Source: Photobacterium salinisoli (GTDB taxonomy: Bacteria > Pseudomonadota > Gammaproteobacteria > Enterobacterales > Vibrionaceae). Taken from it: a stretch of 64,000 nucleotides of DNA. The position numbers and the translations under genes were made by a program. The stretch spans positions 434,001 through 498,000 of the forward strand of contig NZ_QZMS01000011.1 of the NCBI RefSeq assembly GCF_003614885.1. Direction: 5' to 3'. Each line of letters opens with the position of its first letter. Position 1 is the stretch's first letter. Shown here piece by piece: positions 1 to 8,950 of this stretch. The notes under the pieces were generated by a model. The model was not told the DNA's origin. It was given only the letters and a program-made list of their open reading frames with translations, and did no database searches.

Positions 1-270
1 GTAAATGACAATCTCACAATCTGTCTCAATGCCCAGTTTGGAGACTTCTCGCTGAAATGCCTCATAATCCGGGGCGGTATGAGGCAGCGAAGAAGAAGCA
101 TCAGAAAAATGCCGCTCCAAATCAAACGCAATAGCGCCGGGAATATACTGCCGAGTGTCCAGGTCGACATTATCACCAGTCACACTCTTCATGGTGGCAT
201 CCAGAATGACCAGGTTGGGCGATCCGCTTTTCCTTGCCAGCCAGGAGGCTGAAACTAATACACTCATCAT
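1..270 (-). CDS. Sulfurtransferase, rhodanese domain (partial, N-terminus only)
   Basis: The minus strand has an open frame from an ATG at 270 (or the adjacent ATG at 267) through the left window edge, giving about 89 residues. It begins MSVLVSASWLARKSG and continues with VILDAT and a QYIPGAIAFD block. This is the usual N-terminal rhodanese pattern of thiosulfate/3-mercaptopyruvate sulfurtransferases, in which the 'YIxGAxxFD' segment is conserved. A GAAGGAA ribosome site lies directly upstream. The catalytic cysteine would be in the second rhodanese domain outside the window, so thiosulfate versus mercaptopyruvate preference cannot be judged. The family transfers sulfane sulfur to cyanide or thiols in the cytoplasm. 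It is missing from an ORF list of complete frames because it is truncated. Confidence 0.8.
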   Translation of the reverse strand, partial: MMSVLVSASWLARKSGSPNLVILDATMKSVTGDNVDLDTRQYIPGAIAFDLERHFSDASSSLPHTAPDYEAFQREVSKLGIETDCEIVIY

Positions 271-392
271 TTCCTTCAGATAAACACGTTATTGGGTGAT
301 TTACGCTCAATTTGAAATCATCCTACTGAAAAAGGCGATTGTTAAATTGTAATTACAGCGATTTTCAGCCCTTATTGCGAGGAAACTGTTTC

Positions 393-1268
393 TCACAGGC
401 AAAACTGACAGTTTTCATCATGAGAGCCATTGAGAGACTGCCGGCGATGGATATGAAGCATGCCTTCTTTCAGGCCCATCTTATAACCTTCATCCAGGGT
501 GGATTTTCGCATGGTCAAACGCTTCACGCTAAAACTCTCCGGCGGGGCGATAACCCGGATTGTGGCATCTGCCGGCGGTTGACGGATGAACGCCAGTGAA
601 GCGTTATAGTTATCAGCTCGTTTGATCATAGCTGCGGCTATCTGTGGCTGGCGGGCAAAGACTTTTTTCATCATCCACGGATATTTAGCCGGTTTCATCT
701 GATAGCTGAGCGGATGTGACAAAATCACCGTAATATCTTTTGCGCCGCGGCGGTAGGCTTCCCGCACCGGGATCGAATCTGCCACACCGCCATCGGTATA
801 GCAGCCGCCGGCAAAGCAAGGTGTTGCTTTATAAGCAATCGGCAGCGCACTGGTGGCTTCCATGACATCGCTGACATTGGAGGGATTCACATTGTAATAA
901 TCCGCCGTACCCGTATGGATATTGGTTGCTGCGGCAATCAGTGCTGTTTTCCCGAACAGTTTGTGCTGATCCAGCGGATAAAGCCGTAATGATTCATCAA
1001 TCAGCCACTTCACATCCACCAGATTACCTCCCTTCAGAAAACGGGCGGGATTGTAAAATCGCTTATCCGTCGCTAACTGCGTGATAACGCGGTAACTGCG
1101 CTTGGGCTGATTTGCCAGATATCCCAGTAAGTTGGATGCGCCAGCTGAAACGCCGATAGCCAGATCAAAAGGGTTATAGCTGTCATCCATAAAGGCATCC
1201 AGTACCCCGCTGGCAAAAATACCCCGCATAGCACCGCCTTCCACCACTAATGCTGTTTTCTTATTCAT
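393..1268 (-). CDS. Patatin-like phospholipase
   Basis: A 291-residue protein of the bacterial patatin family (YjjU-like), predicted to hydrolyse acyl esters of lipids with a Ser-Asp dyad. The oxyanion loop EGGAMRG is at residues 10-16, the nucleophile elbow GVSAG at 39-43 (Ser41), and the catalytic Asp159 lies in a DGG motif. Length is typical of single-domain bacterial patatins. No signal peptide is seen, so a cytoplasmic or peripheral membrane location is likely. It follows the partial sulfurtransferase on the same strand but is separated by over 120 bp. The true lipid substrate is unknown. Confidence 0.88.
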   Translation of the reverse strand: MNKKTALVVEGGAMRGIFASGVLDAFMDDSYNPFDLAIGVSAGASNLLGYLANQPKRSYRVITQLATDKRFYNPARFLKGGNLVDVKWLIDESLRLYPLDQHKLFGKTALIAAATNIHTGTADYYNVNPSNVSDVMEATSALPIAYKATPCFAGGCYTDGGVADSIPVREAYRRGAKDITVILSHPLSYQMKPAKYPWMMKKVFARQPQIAAAMIKRADNYNASLAFIRQPPADATIRVIAPPESFSVKRLTMRKSTLDEGYKMGLKEGMLHIHRRQSLNGSHDENCQFCL

Positions 1269-1562
1269 AAACTGCTAACCAACTGATTTAAATTAGATAA
1301 AGAGTACCTAAAGTTGCTCTGGCAAGGTAATTGAAATCACGGATTGTTCAGATAGGAGCAAGCTATGGATACCCAGCAGGTCATTAGCAACAGTTCTCAG
1401 CAAGACAGGCGATGTTTTCATCAATACACTGTCTGTTCTGGTAGCATTCCGGATAATTATCAAGATATTCCTTGAGCAAACTCTGAATCTTCACTCAACT
1501 GGCTATGTTTTCCCAAAGGATTACCCTAGGGTTTCAGATAAACACAGAATAGGGAAATAGCT

Positions 1563-1871
1563 ATGTCTTTTGAAATGCTGGTTGCGCTCGATGTCGCGAA
1601 TGATGAAATTTACGCACAATACAGACGTGAAATGACCCCCATTTTATCCCGCTATAACGGCAGCTTTGGCTATGACTTCAAAGTCTCAGAGGTATTGATT
1701 TCACAGGTGTCTGCATCTATCAACCGTGTTTTCTCTATTCGCTTCCCCAGCGAAGAAATGAAAAATCAATTCTTTAACGACAAAGAATATATTGCAGTAA
1801 AGCAACATTATTTTACGCCGTCGGTCCGGGCCACTACCCTCATCGCCAGCTACGAGAAACCAGACAACTGA
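1563..1871 (+). CDS. DUF1330 family protein
   Basis: A 102-residue protein resembling the DUF1330 / dimeric alpha-beta barrel fold. It has an N-terminal MLVALDV strand, a central GGxxxY-like turn (NGSFGYDF) and a terminal strand with FTPSVRATTLI. The AGGGAAA ribosome site is 5 bases before ATG 1563. Members of this fold are small cytoplasmic proteins, often monooxygenase-like or of unknown role. Nothing in the neighbourhood fixes the function. The downstream gene is on the same strand about 110 bp away and may be co-transcribed. Confidence 0.6.
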   Translation: MSFEMLVALDVANDEIYAQYRREMTPILSRYNGSFGYDFKVSEVLISQVSASINRVFSIRFPSEEMKNQFFNDKEYIAVKQHYFTPSVRATTLIASYEKPDN

Positions 1872-1979
1872 AACCCTGCAGGCACTTTTATTGTGCTGTC
1901 CAAAACGCTACCGTATCGCCTTTCTGACAACCAGTGCTGCGAGCAAAGCGTCAAGCTTGCCGCCCTCAACGAGATAAAC

Positions 1980-2318
1980 ATGCGAAAGACCGATAAGAAA
2001 ACGGATAACCAAATCAGACTATTACTGACAGAAGTGTGTGATCATGCGCTGGAGACCTACCCCGGCTTTCAGTGGCTGACCCATCTGGTCGATTATTCGC
2101 ACTTTCCCGAAAGCCTGAAAGTGGTTTGCGTATTCGATACCAATACGAACCTGTCACATTTCTATGAGGAAGGAAAGCCTGCGCTCGACGCCTTAATAGT
2201 GGCAAAACTGACAACGATTGGCATTCGCCCGAGCAAGTCGTCTGCCTTTATTTCGTATGACACTGAAGAAAATTGCGAACGAGAGAACAAGGGCAAGTGG
2301 GCACACCGTTTGGGGTGA
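1980..2318 (+). CDS. Conserved hypothetical protein (often labelled 'Fis family' in Vibrionaceae)
   Basis: A 112-residue protein when started at ATG 1980 (MRKTDKKTDNQ). A longer frame reaching back to 1893 lacks a good ribosome site and has non-conserved leading residues. It is acidic and soluble, with YPGFQWLTHLVDY, SLKVVCVFDT and a C-terminal YDTEENCxxxNKGKW segment. From memory, Vibrio and Shewanella proteins with this pattern carry automatic 'Fis family regulator' labels. I see no helix-turn-helix of the Fis type, so that label should be treated with doubt. Function unknown. Confidence 0.6.
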   Translation: MRKTDKKTDNQIRLLLTEVCDHALETYPGFQWLTHLVDYSHFPESLKVVCVFDTNTNLSHFYEEGKPALDALIVAKLTTIGIRPSKSSAFISYDTEENCERENKGKWAHRLG

Positions 2319-2453
2319 GTGAAACTGGTTTTACGAGACCGGTGGCTTGTCCCGATCTCGTTGAACTATGTCCCGCGGGCCACTCACAACACCTTGAAAA
2401 TACTCTGATAATGAAAGCTCAATACACAGAGTTATTATCAGAGAGTACATATC

Positions 2454-3230
2454 ATGAAATTTACTCAAATCCGCAACGCAACACTGCTCATTGAATTTGC
2501 AGGAAAAAAATTACTTGTCGACCCTATGCTTGCTGACAAGGGCACCTACCCAGGTTTTGAAGGAACACCTAACAGCCATCTGAACAATCCATTGGTCGAT
2601 TTGCCTTGCCCCATCGAAGCGTTACTGGATGTGGATGCCGTTATCGTCACTCATACGCATCCGGATCACTGGGATGAAGTCGCCAAGCAGGTCATCCCGA
2701 AAGATATGCTGATCTTTGCCCAGCATCAGGCCGATGCTGATGTGATTGGTCAGTCCGGCTTCTCCGATATTCGCGTGCTTGCGAACCGCACAGACTATGA
2801 CGGTATCAGCCTCAGTATTACCAACGGCCAGCACGGCAGCGATGAGGTCATGGCGGTTATTGGCGAACGTATGGGTGAGGTATCGGGCGTCGTACTTGCT
2901 CACCCTGATGAGCCGACATTGTATATAGCAGGAGATACCGTCTGGAACCCATTTGTTCAGAGCAGCATCGAACAATTTCAGCCGGAGATCATCGTGCTGA
3001 ACAGTGGTGATGCGCAAGTGACTGGCCTTGGCCCGATTATCATGAACAAAGAAGATGTCCTTACGGTGTATGAAGCCGCCCCGAATGCCACAATCATCGC
3101 CAGCCATATGGAAGCGGTTAACCACGCGGTATTAACACGGGAGGCACTGCGCCAGTATCTGGCAGATAATCAGGCAATGGATCGTGTGCTCATTCCCGAA
3201 GATGGTGAGTGTTATTTATTTGCACATTGA
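2454..3230 (+). CDS. MBL-fold metallo-hydrolase (UlaG-like)
   Basis: A 258-residue metallo-beta-lactamase fold protein. The zinc motif THTHPDHW (HxHxDH) is near residues 66-73, an aspartate ligand sits in AGDTVW, and a late histidine in ASHMEAVNH. The N-terminal 'ATLLIEFAGKKLLVDPML' layout is that of the UlaG / L-ascorbate-6-phosphate-lactonase-like subgroup. No signal peptide is seen, so it is cytoplasmic. It lies 81 bp upstream of a GlxA-type AraC regulator, which suggests the pair is functionally linked. The substrate cannot be assigned. Confidence 0.85.
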   Translation: MKFTQIRNATLLIEFAGKKLLVDPMLADKGTYPGFEGTPNSHLNNPLVDLPCPIEALLDVDAVIVTHTHPDHWDEVAKQVIPKDMLIFAQHQADADVIGQSGFSDIRVLANRTDYDGISLSITNGQHGSDEVMAVIGERMGEVSGVVLAHPDEPTLYIAGDTVWNPFVQSSIEQFQPEIIVLNSGDAQVTGLGPIIMNKEDVLTVYEAAPNATIIASHMEAVNHAVLTREALRQYLADNQAMDRVLIPEDGECYLFAH

Positions 3231-3239
3231 TAGATAGTC

Positions 3240-3282
3240 AAGTGCCCTTTTCATCAGTGGTCCTGTAGGGCACTTCATTTCA
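3240..3282 (+). terminator. Possible weak terminator or attenuator hairpin
   Basis: An 8-bp inverted repeat (AAGTGCCC at 3240-3247 and GGGCACTT at 3268-3275) with a 20-nt loop is followed by CATTTC. It lies between the MBL gene and the GlxA-like gene. The loop is long and the T-run poor, so partial read-through is likely. Confidence 0.4.
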
Positions 3283-3311
3283 GTCTGTATCAGCAAGGAA
3301 CTAAAATCGTC

Positions 3312-4268
3312 ATGTCATTACCCACAGTTGCTGTTATCGCATTTAACCAGTTCAGTACCTTTCACTTTTCTGTTCCCTGCATCATTTTTGATGACATACT
3401 GCCTGACATGAAGCTTTTTAATCTGACAATTTGTGCCGGTGAGCCCGGACAGATTCGTTCCAGTCATGGCCTGATCATTGATGCTCCGTCAGGGCTGGAC
3501 GGATTAAACAATGCCGACATTATTATTGTTCCTTACTGGCGCAAATCTTCTGAGCAACCAAACAGTGCCTTGTTAGATGCCTTACGCAAAGCACATGCCC
3601 GTGGGGCACAAATCGTAGGCCTATGCCTTGGCACCTATGTACTGGCTTATGCTGGTTTATTACATCATCGCCGGGCCTCAACACACTGGGAGTTCGAGCA
3701 GGATTTCTCCCAGCGATTTCCGGATACCATCCTTGATACCAACGCACTCTATGTCGATGATGGCTCTGTTGTGACATCGGCAGGGACAGCCGCAGGGCTG
3801 GACTGCTGCCTGTATCTGCTGCGACAGCGCTATGGCAGTGCCATTGCCAATAAAGTTGCCCGTCGCATGGTTATTCCCCCTCATCGCGACGGTGGACAGG
3901 CCCAGTTCATTGAACGACCGGTTCCAGCCACCACACAGGATGAACGCATCAACCGTTTGCTGGCATACCTGCGCGGTACGCTTGATCAACACCATGAACT
4001 GGATAGTCTGGCCGAACGGGTGATGATGACCCGCCGGACATTCACCCGCCACTTTCAAAAAGCAACAGGTGCTTCTGTAGGTGAATGGTTACTCTCGGAA
4101 CGGTTACAACGCTCTCAGGAACTGCTCGAGTCAACGACACTGCCGATAGAGTCTGTCGCTGCACAAGTCGGTTTTACCTCTGCAACCTCCTTTCGGGATC
4201 ACTTCAAAAAGAAGTGCAATGTGACGCCAAGCGAGTGGCGTAAATCGTTTCACTATTCAAATCGCTGA
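3312..4268 (+). CDS. GlxA family transcriptional regulator (DJ-1/PfpI + AraC HTH)
   Basis: A 318-residue regulator with an N-terminal DJ-1/PfpI-like domain (about 5-190) and a C-terminal AraC double helix-turn-helix (about 215-315). The nucleophile elbow region is GLCLGTYVLAYAG, with the cysteine at the DJ-1 position. The second HTH carries the AraC signature SVAAQVGFTSATSFRDHFKK. The GlxA subgroup regulates small-molecule catabolism, although its ligand is usually unknown. The ribosome site AAGGAAC lies about 11 bases upstream. It follows the MBL hydrolase on the same strand and may control it. Confidence 0.88.
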   Translation: MSLPTVAVIAFNQFSTFHFSVPCIIFDDILPDMKLFNLTICAGEPGQIRSSHGLIIDAPSGLDGLNNADIIIVPYWRKSSEQPNSALLDALRKAHARGAQIVGLCLGTYVLAYAGLLHHRRASTHWEFEQDFSQRFPDTILDTNALYVDDGSVVTSAGTAAGLDCCLYLLRQRYGSAIANKVARRMVIPPHRDGGQAQFIERPVPATTQDERINRLLAYLRGTLDQHHELDSLAERVMMTRRTFTRHFQKATGASVGEWLLSERLQRSQELLESTTLPIESVAAQVGFTSATSFRDHFKKKCNVTPSEWRKSFHYSNR

Positions 4269-4508
4269 CAGCAGAGAATGGCAGAAATGGGAAAATGCGA
4301 GCCTGCGATAGCAACACATTGCGTAAGCGCACAAAAATGAAAGCATACAGTACGAAATACATGAAAAGTTGCGATAAATCAGGATAATGCGGCCAAATGA
4401 ACCGAGCAGTTGTCGGGTTCACACGGCGCACGGGAAACAAGATATTGATGCAACAGACCTGAATTCGGTCAGATGCCATCAGTCTTACTAGAGCCACAAG
4501 GAGTTCTT

Positions 4509-4916
4509 ATGTATACCGGCAGCTGCCTTTGCGGTGGCGTACAACTTACCATTACCGGAAAAATCAGCGATATCATTCACTGTCATTGTTCTTTATGCCG
4601 GAAATCGACAGGCTCTGCTTTTGCCACAAACGGGTTTGTAAACACCGCTGATTTTACGGTTACCCAAGGACAGGAGTTACTGCATTACTTTGCATTAAAA
4701 TCTGGCAGGCAACGCCATTTCTGCCGAGTCTGCGCGTCGCCGATATACAGTTCCAATACAGCAGATCCTGCCCGCATCCGGATCCGGCTCGGCATTCTCG
4801 ACTCAGAGATCGTCGAAAAGCCCATATCACATAACTTCGTCACATCGAAAGCCAACTGGGATAGTCTGGATGTCAACTTGCCCCAGTATGAAGCGCACGA
4901 ACCAGGCAGAAAATAA
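4509..4916 (+). CDS. GFA family (CENP-V/glutathione-dependent formaldehyde-activating enzyme-like) protein
   Basis: A 135-residue protein when started at ATG 4509, which has AAGGAG 6 bases upstream; the longer frame from 4473 has no ribosome site. It carries the zinc cysteines of the GFA fold in order: SCLCGGV, HCHCSLCRKSTG and CRVCASPIYS. The family is named for glutathione-formaldehyde adduct activation, but most members are not proven to do this. It is a cytoplasmic protein of typical length. A two-TM protein follows 56 bp downstream. Confidence 0.85.
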   Translation: MYTGSCLCGGVQLTITGKISDIIHCHCSLCRKSTGSAFATNGFVNTADFTVTQGQELLHYFALKSGRQRHFCRVCASPIYSSNTADPARIRIRLGILDSEIVEKPISHNFVTSKANWDSLDVNLPQYEAHEPGRK

Positions 4917-4972
4917 CCGCATTCTTCGCTCTCCATCAAAGAAAGCAACACGCAAGAAGGTAAACAAAGTCG

Positions 4973-5359
4973 ATGACCAACGCCCAAGATTTTTCAATCT
5001 GTCGTCAGTATTTCACCTACAAAAACGATGAATACAGATTATTAAGAATTAAAAATGCGAGAGTAAAAGTAAATACACTGAAAGATCACCTGCTCAGAGT
5101 ATTCATTATCGGCATGCTCGTTTCCAGCGTCATAGGGTTCATGGAGCCTTCAGGGATCGCTTGGATATTCATGCCGTTCGGGTTTATCACTGGCGCGCTG
5201 GGCGCTTTAGTTTCTGCACGTAAATATGAGCTGCAGATTGAATTCGAGCACGAAGACGAAACCGGGCTTCAGTGGATTAGCGTTGTAAAAGGTAATAAAC
5301 AAACCGATATGGCAGTATTGTCAGAGCAGGTAAATAAGATACAGCAAAAGATTGCCTGA
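4973..5359 (+). CDS. Hypothetical two-TM membrane protein
   Basis: A 128-residue protein I do not recognise with confidence. It has a soluble N-terminus (1-40), two hydrophobic segments at about 42-58 and 62-82 (FIIGMLVSSVIGF and IAWIFMPFGFITGALGALV), and a charged C-terminal domain (85-128). The layout recalls small bacterial inner-membrane proteins with a short hairpin in the membrane and a PH-like soluble part. AGGT lies 9 bases before ATG 4973. Confidence 0.55.
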   Translation: MTNAQDFSICRQYFTYKNDEYRLLRIKNARVKVNTLKDHLLRVFIIGMLVSSVIGFMEPSGIAWIFMPFGFITGALGALVSARKYELQIEFEHEDETGLQWISVVKGNKQTDMAVLSEQVNKIQQKIA

Positions 5360-5447
5360 AATACCGCAATGGAGGTGGCGTTACACTGTACTGCAATGAC
5401 TTGTTAATATTACCACTTTCCATTGCACAGCAAGAATCAGAAAATAC

Positions 5448-5708
5448 TCATTGGTCTGAAACCGTTTTTCGTGGCATATTTTGCAACCTATCTATCGTTT
5501 CGTCAGAAGCGGTTAGCCATATCTGAACCGGAAATGATTCGAGTACTGTGACATCTTTAACCTCACCATTTTTTTCAAGCAACTGAACTTGAGCAAGTAT
5601 CGGATCGTTTGCTTCAGCACTCCCCAAAATCATCACTCGCTTCCAGTTATCTGTTGTGGAACAGGCTTGTATCATCATAAAAAGTACAATCGCAATGCAT
5701 TTTTTCAT
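5448..5708 (-). CDS. Small lipoprotein, hypothetical
   Basis: An 86-residue protein read from ATG 5708 (MKKCIAIVLF). It has a classical short lipoprotein signal ending in MIQAC, so Cys16 would be lipidated. The mature part contains VQLLEKNGEVKDVTVLESFPVQIWL. A longer frame to 5789 adds a non-signal leader and overlaps the upstream protease, so I reject it. It is downstream of the secreted serine protease on the same strand, 65 bp away, and could be co-transcribed. I do not recognise a domain. Confidence 0.6.
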   Translation of the reverse strand: MKKCIAIVLFMMIQACSTTDNWKRVMILGSAEANDPILAQVQLLEKNGEVKDVTVLESFPVQIWLTASDETIDRLQNMPRKTVSDQ

Positions 5709-5772
5709 GTCATTTTCTCGATAATGAAGCCCAACAATGTTGAGCTTCATGAAAAGTGTCTTTTCGGATGAT

Positions 5773-6762
5773 TTAAGGATTATTGGCAATCCAGCTTTTG
5801 AGCGTATTGTAAACAGTACTGGTCAAACGTGTACCGCAGTTTCTCGTTGTAGAACCTGTGGTATGTATACCTCTGACATAATTATTACTGTCTTTAATAC
5901 CACTGCCACTTTGGCCGCCAGCTGTATCAAGCGTATAACAAACCCTGTAGCTCGATATGGCAGAGGTCGAGCCGGAATCTGTCCACATTGTGCCTGTCGG
6001 TTTATCACCAGGGTACCCCGTTACGCTATGTGTACCGTCAGAATAGGTTCCCCAGCCTGAGTGACCTCCATGAGGAGCGCTATCGAGAACAATAATGGCA
6101 TAGTCATAATTTGTATCACCGTTATTGTGCCAGGCTGTGGTCGTGACGGCATTTTTCCAGGTCGTCGTTCCCCAGGGCTTATACGAACCATTTTGACCGG
6201 CAGTAAAATTCAGTGATTTATACCAGGTTCCAGAACCATTGGAAACACAATGACCAGCCGTTAACACGTGTGTTTTCGTGATTAGTGTTCCCGTACAACC
6301 CACAGCAATCCGGCCATTATACAAATGCGGTGCCGACGTTGTATTCGTCACTTTTACGCGATTATCCGCACCGATTACTTTCAGTGGTGATATCACATCG
6401 TTCGGAAGTGCCGGCACTGTCGCTTCGTGAGGCTCGGTCGAGAAAACACTCGAGTCAAATCCTTGCTCTTGCATGATTTTGACCGCTTGGTCCAAGAGCG
6501 CCAGAGTTTCTTCCGATATATCAGCTTTAAATTGGGTTCCATCGGCAGAGACGGCTACAGCCCCCATCGCTGCCGCCCTTTCTGCCAAAGAGTATTCTTG
6601 TTGCAGTGAATATTCATCGGCTTCCGGGACATGAACTACATTGTCGCCTTCAATAAAAGTGGCTTCTTCATTCATTTTTACAAAATTATTCAGGTCATTT
6701 GCATGTGCGTTATTTATAAAAAGACCCGCAAGTGCAATAAACACCAGATTCCTTTTCATCAT
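5773..6762 (-). CDS. Secreted trypsin-like serine protease, V8/glutamyl endopeptidase type
   Basis: A 329-residue secreted preproprotease. The signal peptide is at 1-21 (cleavage after AHA), a propeptide runs to about 140, and the S1 catalytic domain covers about 145-329. The triad is His171 (TAGHC), Asp220 (NYDYAIIVL) and Ser285 (GGQSGSG). A GIHTTGS segment at 298-304 resembles the substrate pocket of S1B glutamyl endopeptidases, which use a histidine to bind an acidic P1 residue, so Glu-specificity is a reasonable inference. Cysteine pairs around 156/172 and 275/309 suggest disulfides and extracellular action. It is preceded by a long AT-rich gap that probably holds its promoter. Confidence 0.9.
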   Translation of the reverse strand: MMKRNLVFIALAGLFINNAHANDLNNFVKMNEEATFIEGDNVVHVPEADEYSLQQEYSLAERAAAMGAVAVSADGTQFKADISEETLALLDQAVKIMQEQGFDSSVFSTEPHEATVPALPNDVISPLKVIGADNRVKVTNTTSAPHLYNGRIAVGCTGTLITKTHVLTAGHCVSNGSGTWYKSLNFTAGQNGSYKPWGTTTWKNAVTTTAWHNNGDTNYDYAIIVLDSAPHGGHSGWGTYSDGTHSVTGYPGDKPTGTMWTDSGSTSAISSYRVCYTLDTAGGQSGSGIKDSNNYVRGIHTTGSTTRNCGTRLTSTVYNTLKSWIANNP

Positions 6763-7720
6763 TCTGCATCCTATTTATTAATATTCATAGAGTGGTCAGT
6801 AATGCGAAATTATGTCAATAGCCAACTGTTCTCGCATTGATAACTATAGGCCACCATATACACGCCACTAAAAACAAAAATAAAAAAGCTCATCAAACAT
6901 GAAAAACAGAATATCAAGCAAAGAAATCAAAATAAAACAATGGTGAAAATATAAAATGCAGATTAATGTACCGAATTAATTTCATTAAAATCAAAATAGT
7001 CACTAAATTTAGACCAATAACAAAGCTTGAAATCATTATTTACCTTTAACATTGTAAATAATGTATTTACTCACTGAAAAGTAAAAACAACCTTCATATA
7101 AAGGAAAACACCATCTCAACAACTAACCATCAAAAAAACAATCACTTACCCCTCCAAGCATTTCACGCCTGATATCACATTTCATTTATTGAAATCAGAT
7201 GAAACAATAAAAAACACATGAAGTTTAATGACTTATGCAAAACTTTTACTTTCCCCTCTTTAAAGGTTGCAAACAAAGACAACCAAATAAAATCACCTTC
7301 TTTTTATTAGCTCCAGTTTACTCCCAGAATCATTAGTGTGTTTTCATTGCCAATATTGATAAAACCATAAATACCGTCCACTTCCCCTTTGGCGTTTCAT
7401 ACTGAATGATGACAAATCAAGCCGCGTCAATATAACCCTAACATTTACAATGACAACCATACCCGAATCATGTCTGACTTAATCATATTCAAAGCCGAGG
7501 TGTGTTTTAATTTACCCTCACCGGCTAGCCTGCTTTCACAGTACTCTTCCATTTTTTCGCGCATTGCTCCATGTGACAAAGTCAGCGCGGCCAAAAAAGA
7601 TCGCCATCAAAACTTTCGCATTGTCCAATAATGTGAGCCCGAGCAAATGAGCAATGAATGAACTAAAATAATCTGCAAAATCAGAGTTATACTTTCGAAA
7701 CTCAATCTTGGAACAGAGAG
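6763..7720. other. AT-rich intergenic region without genes
   Basis: About 960 bp with no convincing ORF on either strand. Roughly 6,840-7,330 is very rich in A and T, with many A-tracts. It separates the divergent secreted protease and cytosine deaminase genes and must carry both promoters. I see no RNA gene or strong hairpin. Such stretches are typical xenogeneic-silencer (H-NS) targets, but that is inference. Confidence 0.6.
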
Positions 7721-8311
7721 ATGGTTATGACGACCCTGCTGAATCAGCATTCAGACATCAATGAATCCGCGCTTCGTGCGATCGCCCATATGCCGACGAC
7801 CAGCTTGCCTGTGTTAATGGACCATGATTTCACAAGCAAGTTATCCGATGCAGACTACATGCGGATTGCTGTCCTGCTGGCACAAAAAAGCTACGACGAA
7901 GGGGGCTGTCCGATCGGAGCGGTCATCATCCATAACCAGACCGGACACATTGTAGGTAAAGGTCACAACACCCTGGTTCAGGAAGATCACCCGTACAACC
8001 ACGGTGAAACCTCTGCGATACGCGATGCTGGCCGGATAGATTTCAGCCAGACCACCTTGTTTACCAGCCTGAGTCCTTGCGATGTCTGTGCAACACTCTT
8101 GTATATGAGAGGATTCAAACGGGTTGTCGTCGGCGATGTTACCAATGCTTCAGGGAACGAAAACCTGTTACGGGAAAAAGGCGTTCAGGTTGATATTCTG
8201 GAAGATAAGCAAGGAATTACCCTTTACGCTCAGTTCCGAAAAGAAAAACCAGAGCAAGATCTTGAAGACTGGAAAGGACTGTGTGCGGTTCATCCGCATT
8301 GTGCCTCCTAG
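7721..8311 (+). CDS. Cytosine deaminase, yeast Fcy1-like (CDA fold)
   Basis: A 196-residue zinc deaminase of the cytidine-deaminase superfamily. Zinc motifs are HGETS and SPCDVC, with EGGCPIGAVII upstream and VVVGDVTN and LLREKGVQVDIL downstream. The order and wording closely follow fungal cytosine deaminase Fcy1, including the C-terminal FRKEKPEQDLEDW segment. This differs from the amidohydrolase CodA usual in enterobacteria. The reaction would be cytosine to uracil for pyrimidine salvage in the cytoplasm. About 30 extra N-terminal residues precede the core. An alternative start is the ATG at 7727. The GNAT gene follows by 43 bp. Confidence 0.82.
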   Translation: MVMTTLLNQHSDINESALRAIAHMPTTSLPVLMDHDFTSKLSDADYMRIAVLLAQKSYDEGGCPIGAVIIHNQTGHIVGKGHNTLVQEDHPYNHGETSAIRDAGRIDFSQTTLFTSLSPCDVCATLLYMRGFKRVVVGDVTNASGNENLLREKGVQVDILEDKQGITLYAQFRKEKPEQDLEDWKGLCAVHPHCAS

Positions 8312-8354
8312 CTGACAGCCTCATTGTTCACCTTTCAGAAACAGGAGAAACCCA

Positions 8355-8816
8355 TTGGAAATCATCCGTTGCTGTCAGGTCAGTGATTTAGCAGCATTAC
8401 GCGAGCTCTACGCGGAGCTGCGGCCTCATGACCCTGTATTATCTGATTCGCAAGCAATGAATAGCTGGCAGGATATACTCAACAGCCCACACACCAAAAT
8501 CATTGTTGCCGATATTGATGGGGTGCTGGCATCCACCTGCCAGCTTGGCCTGGTACCAACCATGACGAACGGAGGTCAGCCTTTTGGCATCATCGAGCAT
8601 GTGGTGACCTCACCACAATACAGACGGCAAGGACTGAGCCAGAAGGTCATCGAAAAAGCGCTTTCGCTGGCCTGGGAGATGGGATGCTATAAAGTCATGT
8701 TGCTATCTGGAGAAAATTGGCCAGAGGCACATCACCTTTATGAAAAAGTCGGATTTCAGTCGGGCATTGAGCGCGGATTTGTCATAAAAAATCCATTAAA
8801 TTCCGGTTCGGGCTGA
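8355..8816 (+). CDS. GNAT family N-acetyltransferase
   Basis: A 153-residue GNAT protein starting at TTG 8355, with AGGAG 8 bases upstream. The acetyl-CoA binding segment is EHVVTSPQYRRQGLSQKVIEKAL (motif A, Q/RxxGxG/A-like), followed by CYKVMLLSGE and HHLYEKVGF (motif B). Length is normal for the family. The acceptor substrate cannot be predicted. It is probably co-transcribed with the cytosine deaminase upstream. Confidence 0.85.
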   Translation: MEIIRCCQVSDLAALRELYAELRPHDPVLSDSQAMNSWQDILNSPHTKIIVADIDGVLASTCQLGLVPTMTNGGQPFGIIEHVVTSPQYRRQGLSQKVIEKALSLAWEMGCYKVMLLSGENWPEAHHLYEKVGFQSGIERGFVIKNPLNSGSG

Positions 8817-8950
8817 CCTGTGACGATGAGCACAGCGCACGTTTTACTTCAACAATCCTGCCTGGTTATCAGCTATAACATACGAAGCTGAAAAAGAAGA
8901 CGTTAACCGAATGTCGCTTTGCGCCACTTTAACCAAAAAAGGAAAGTCCC

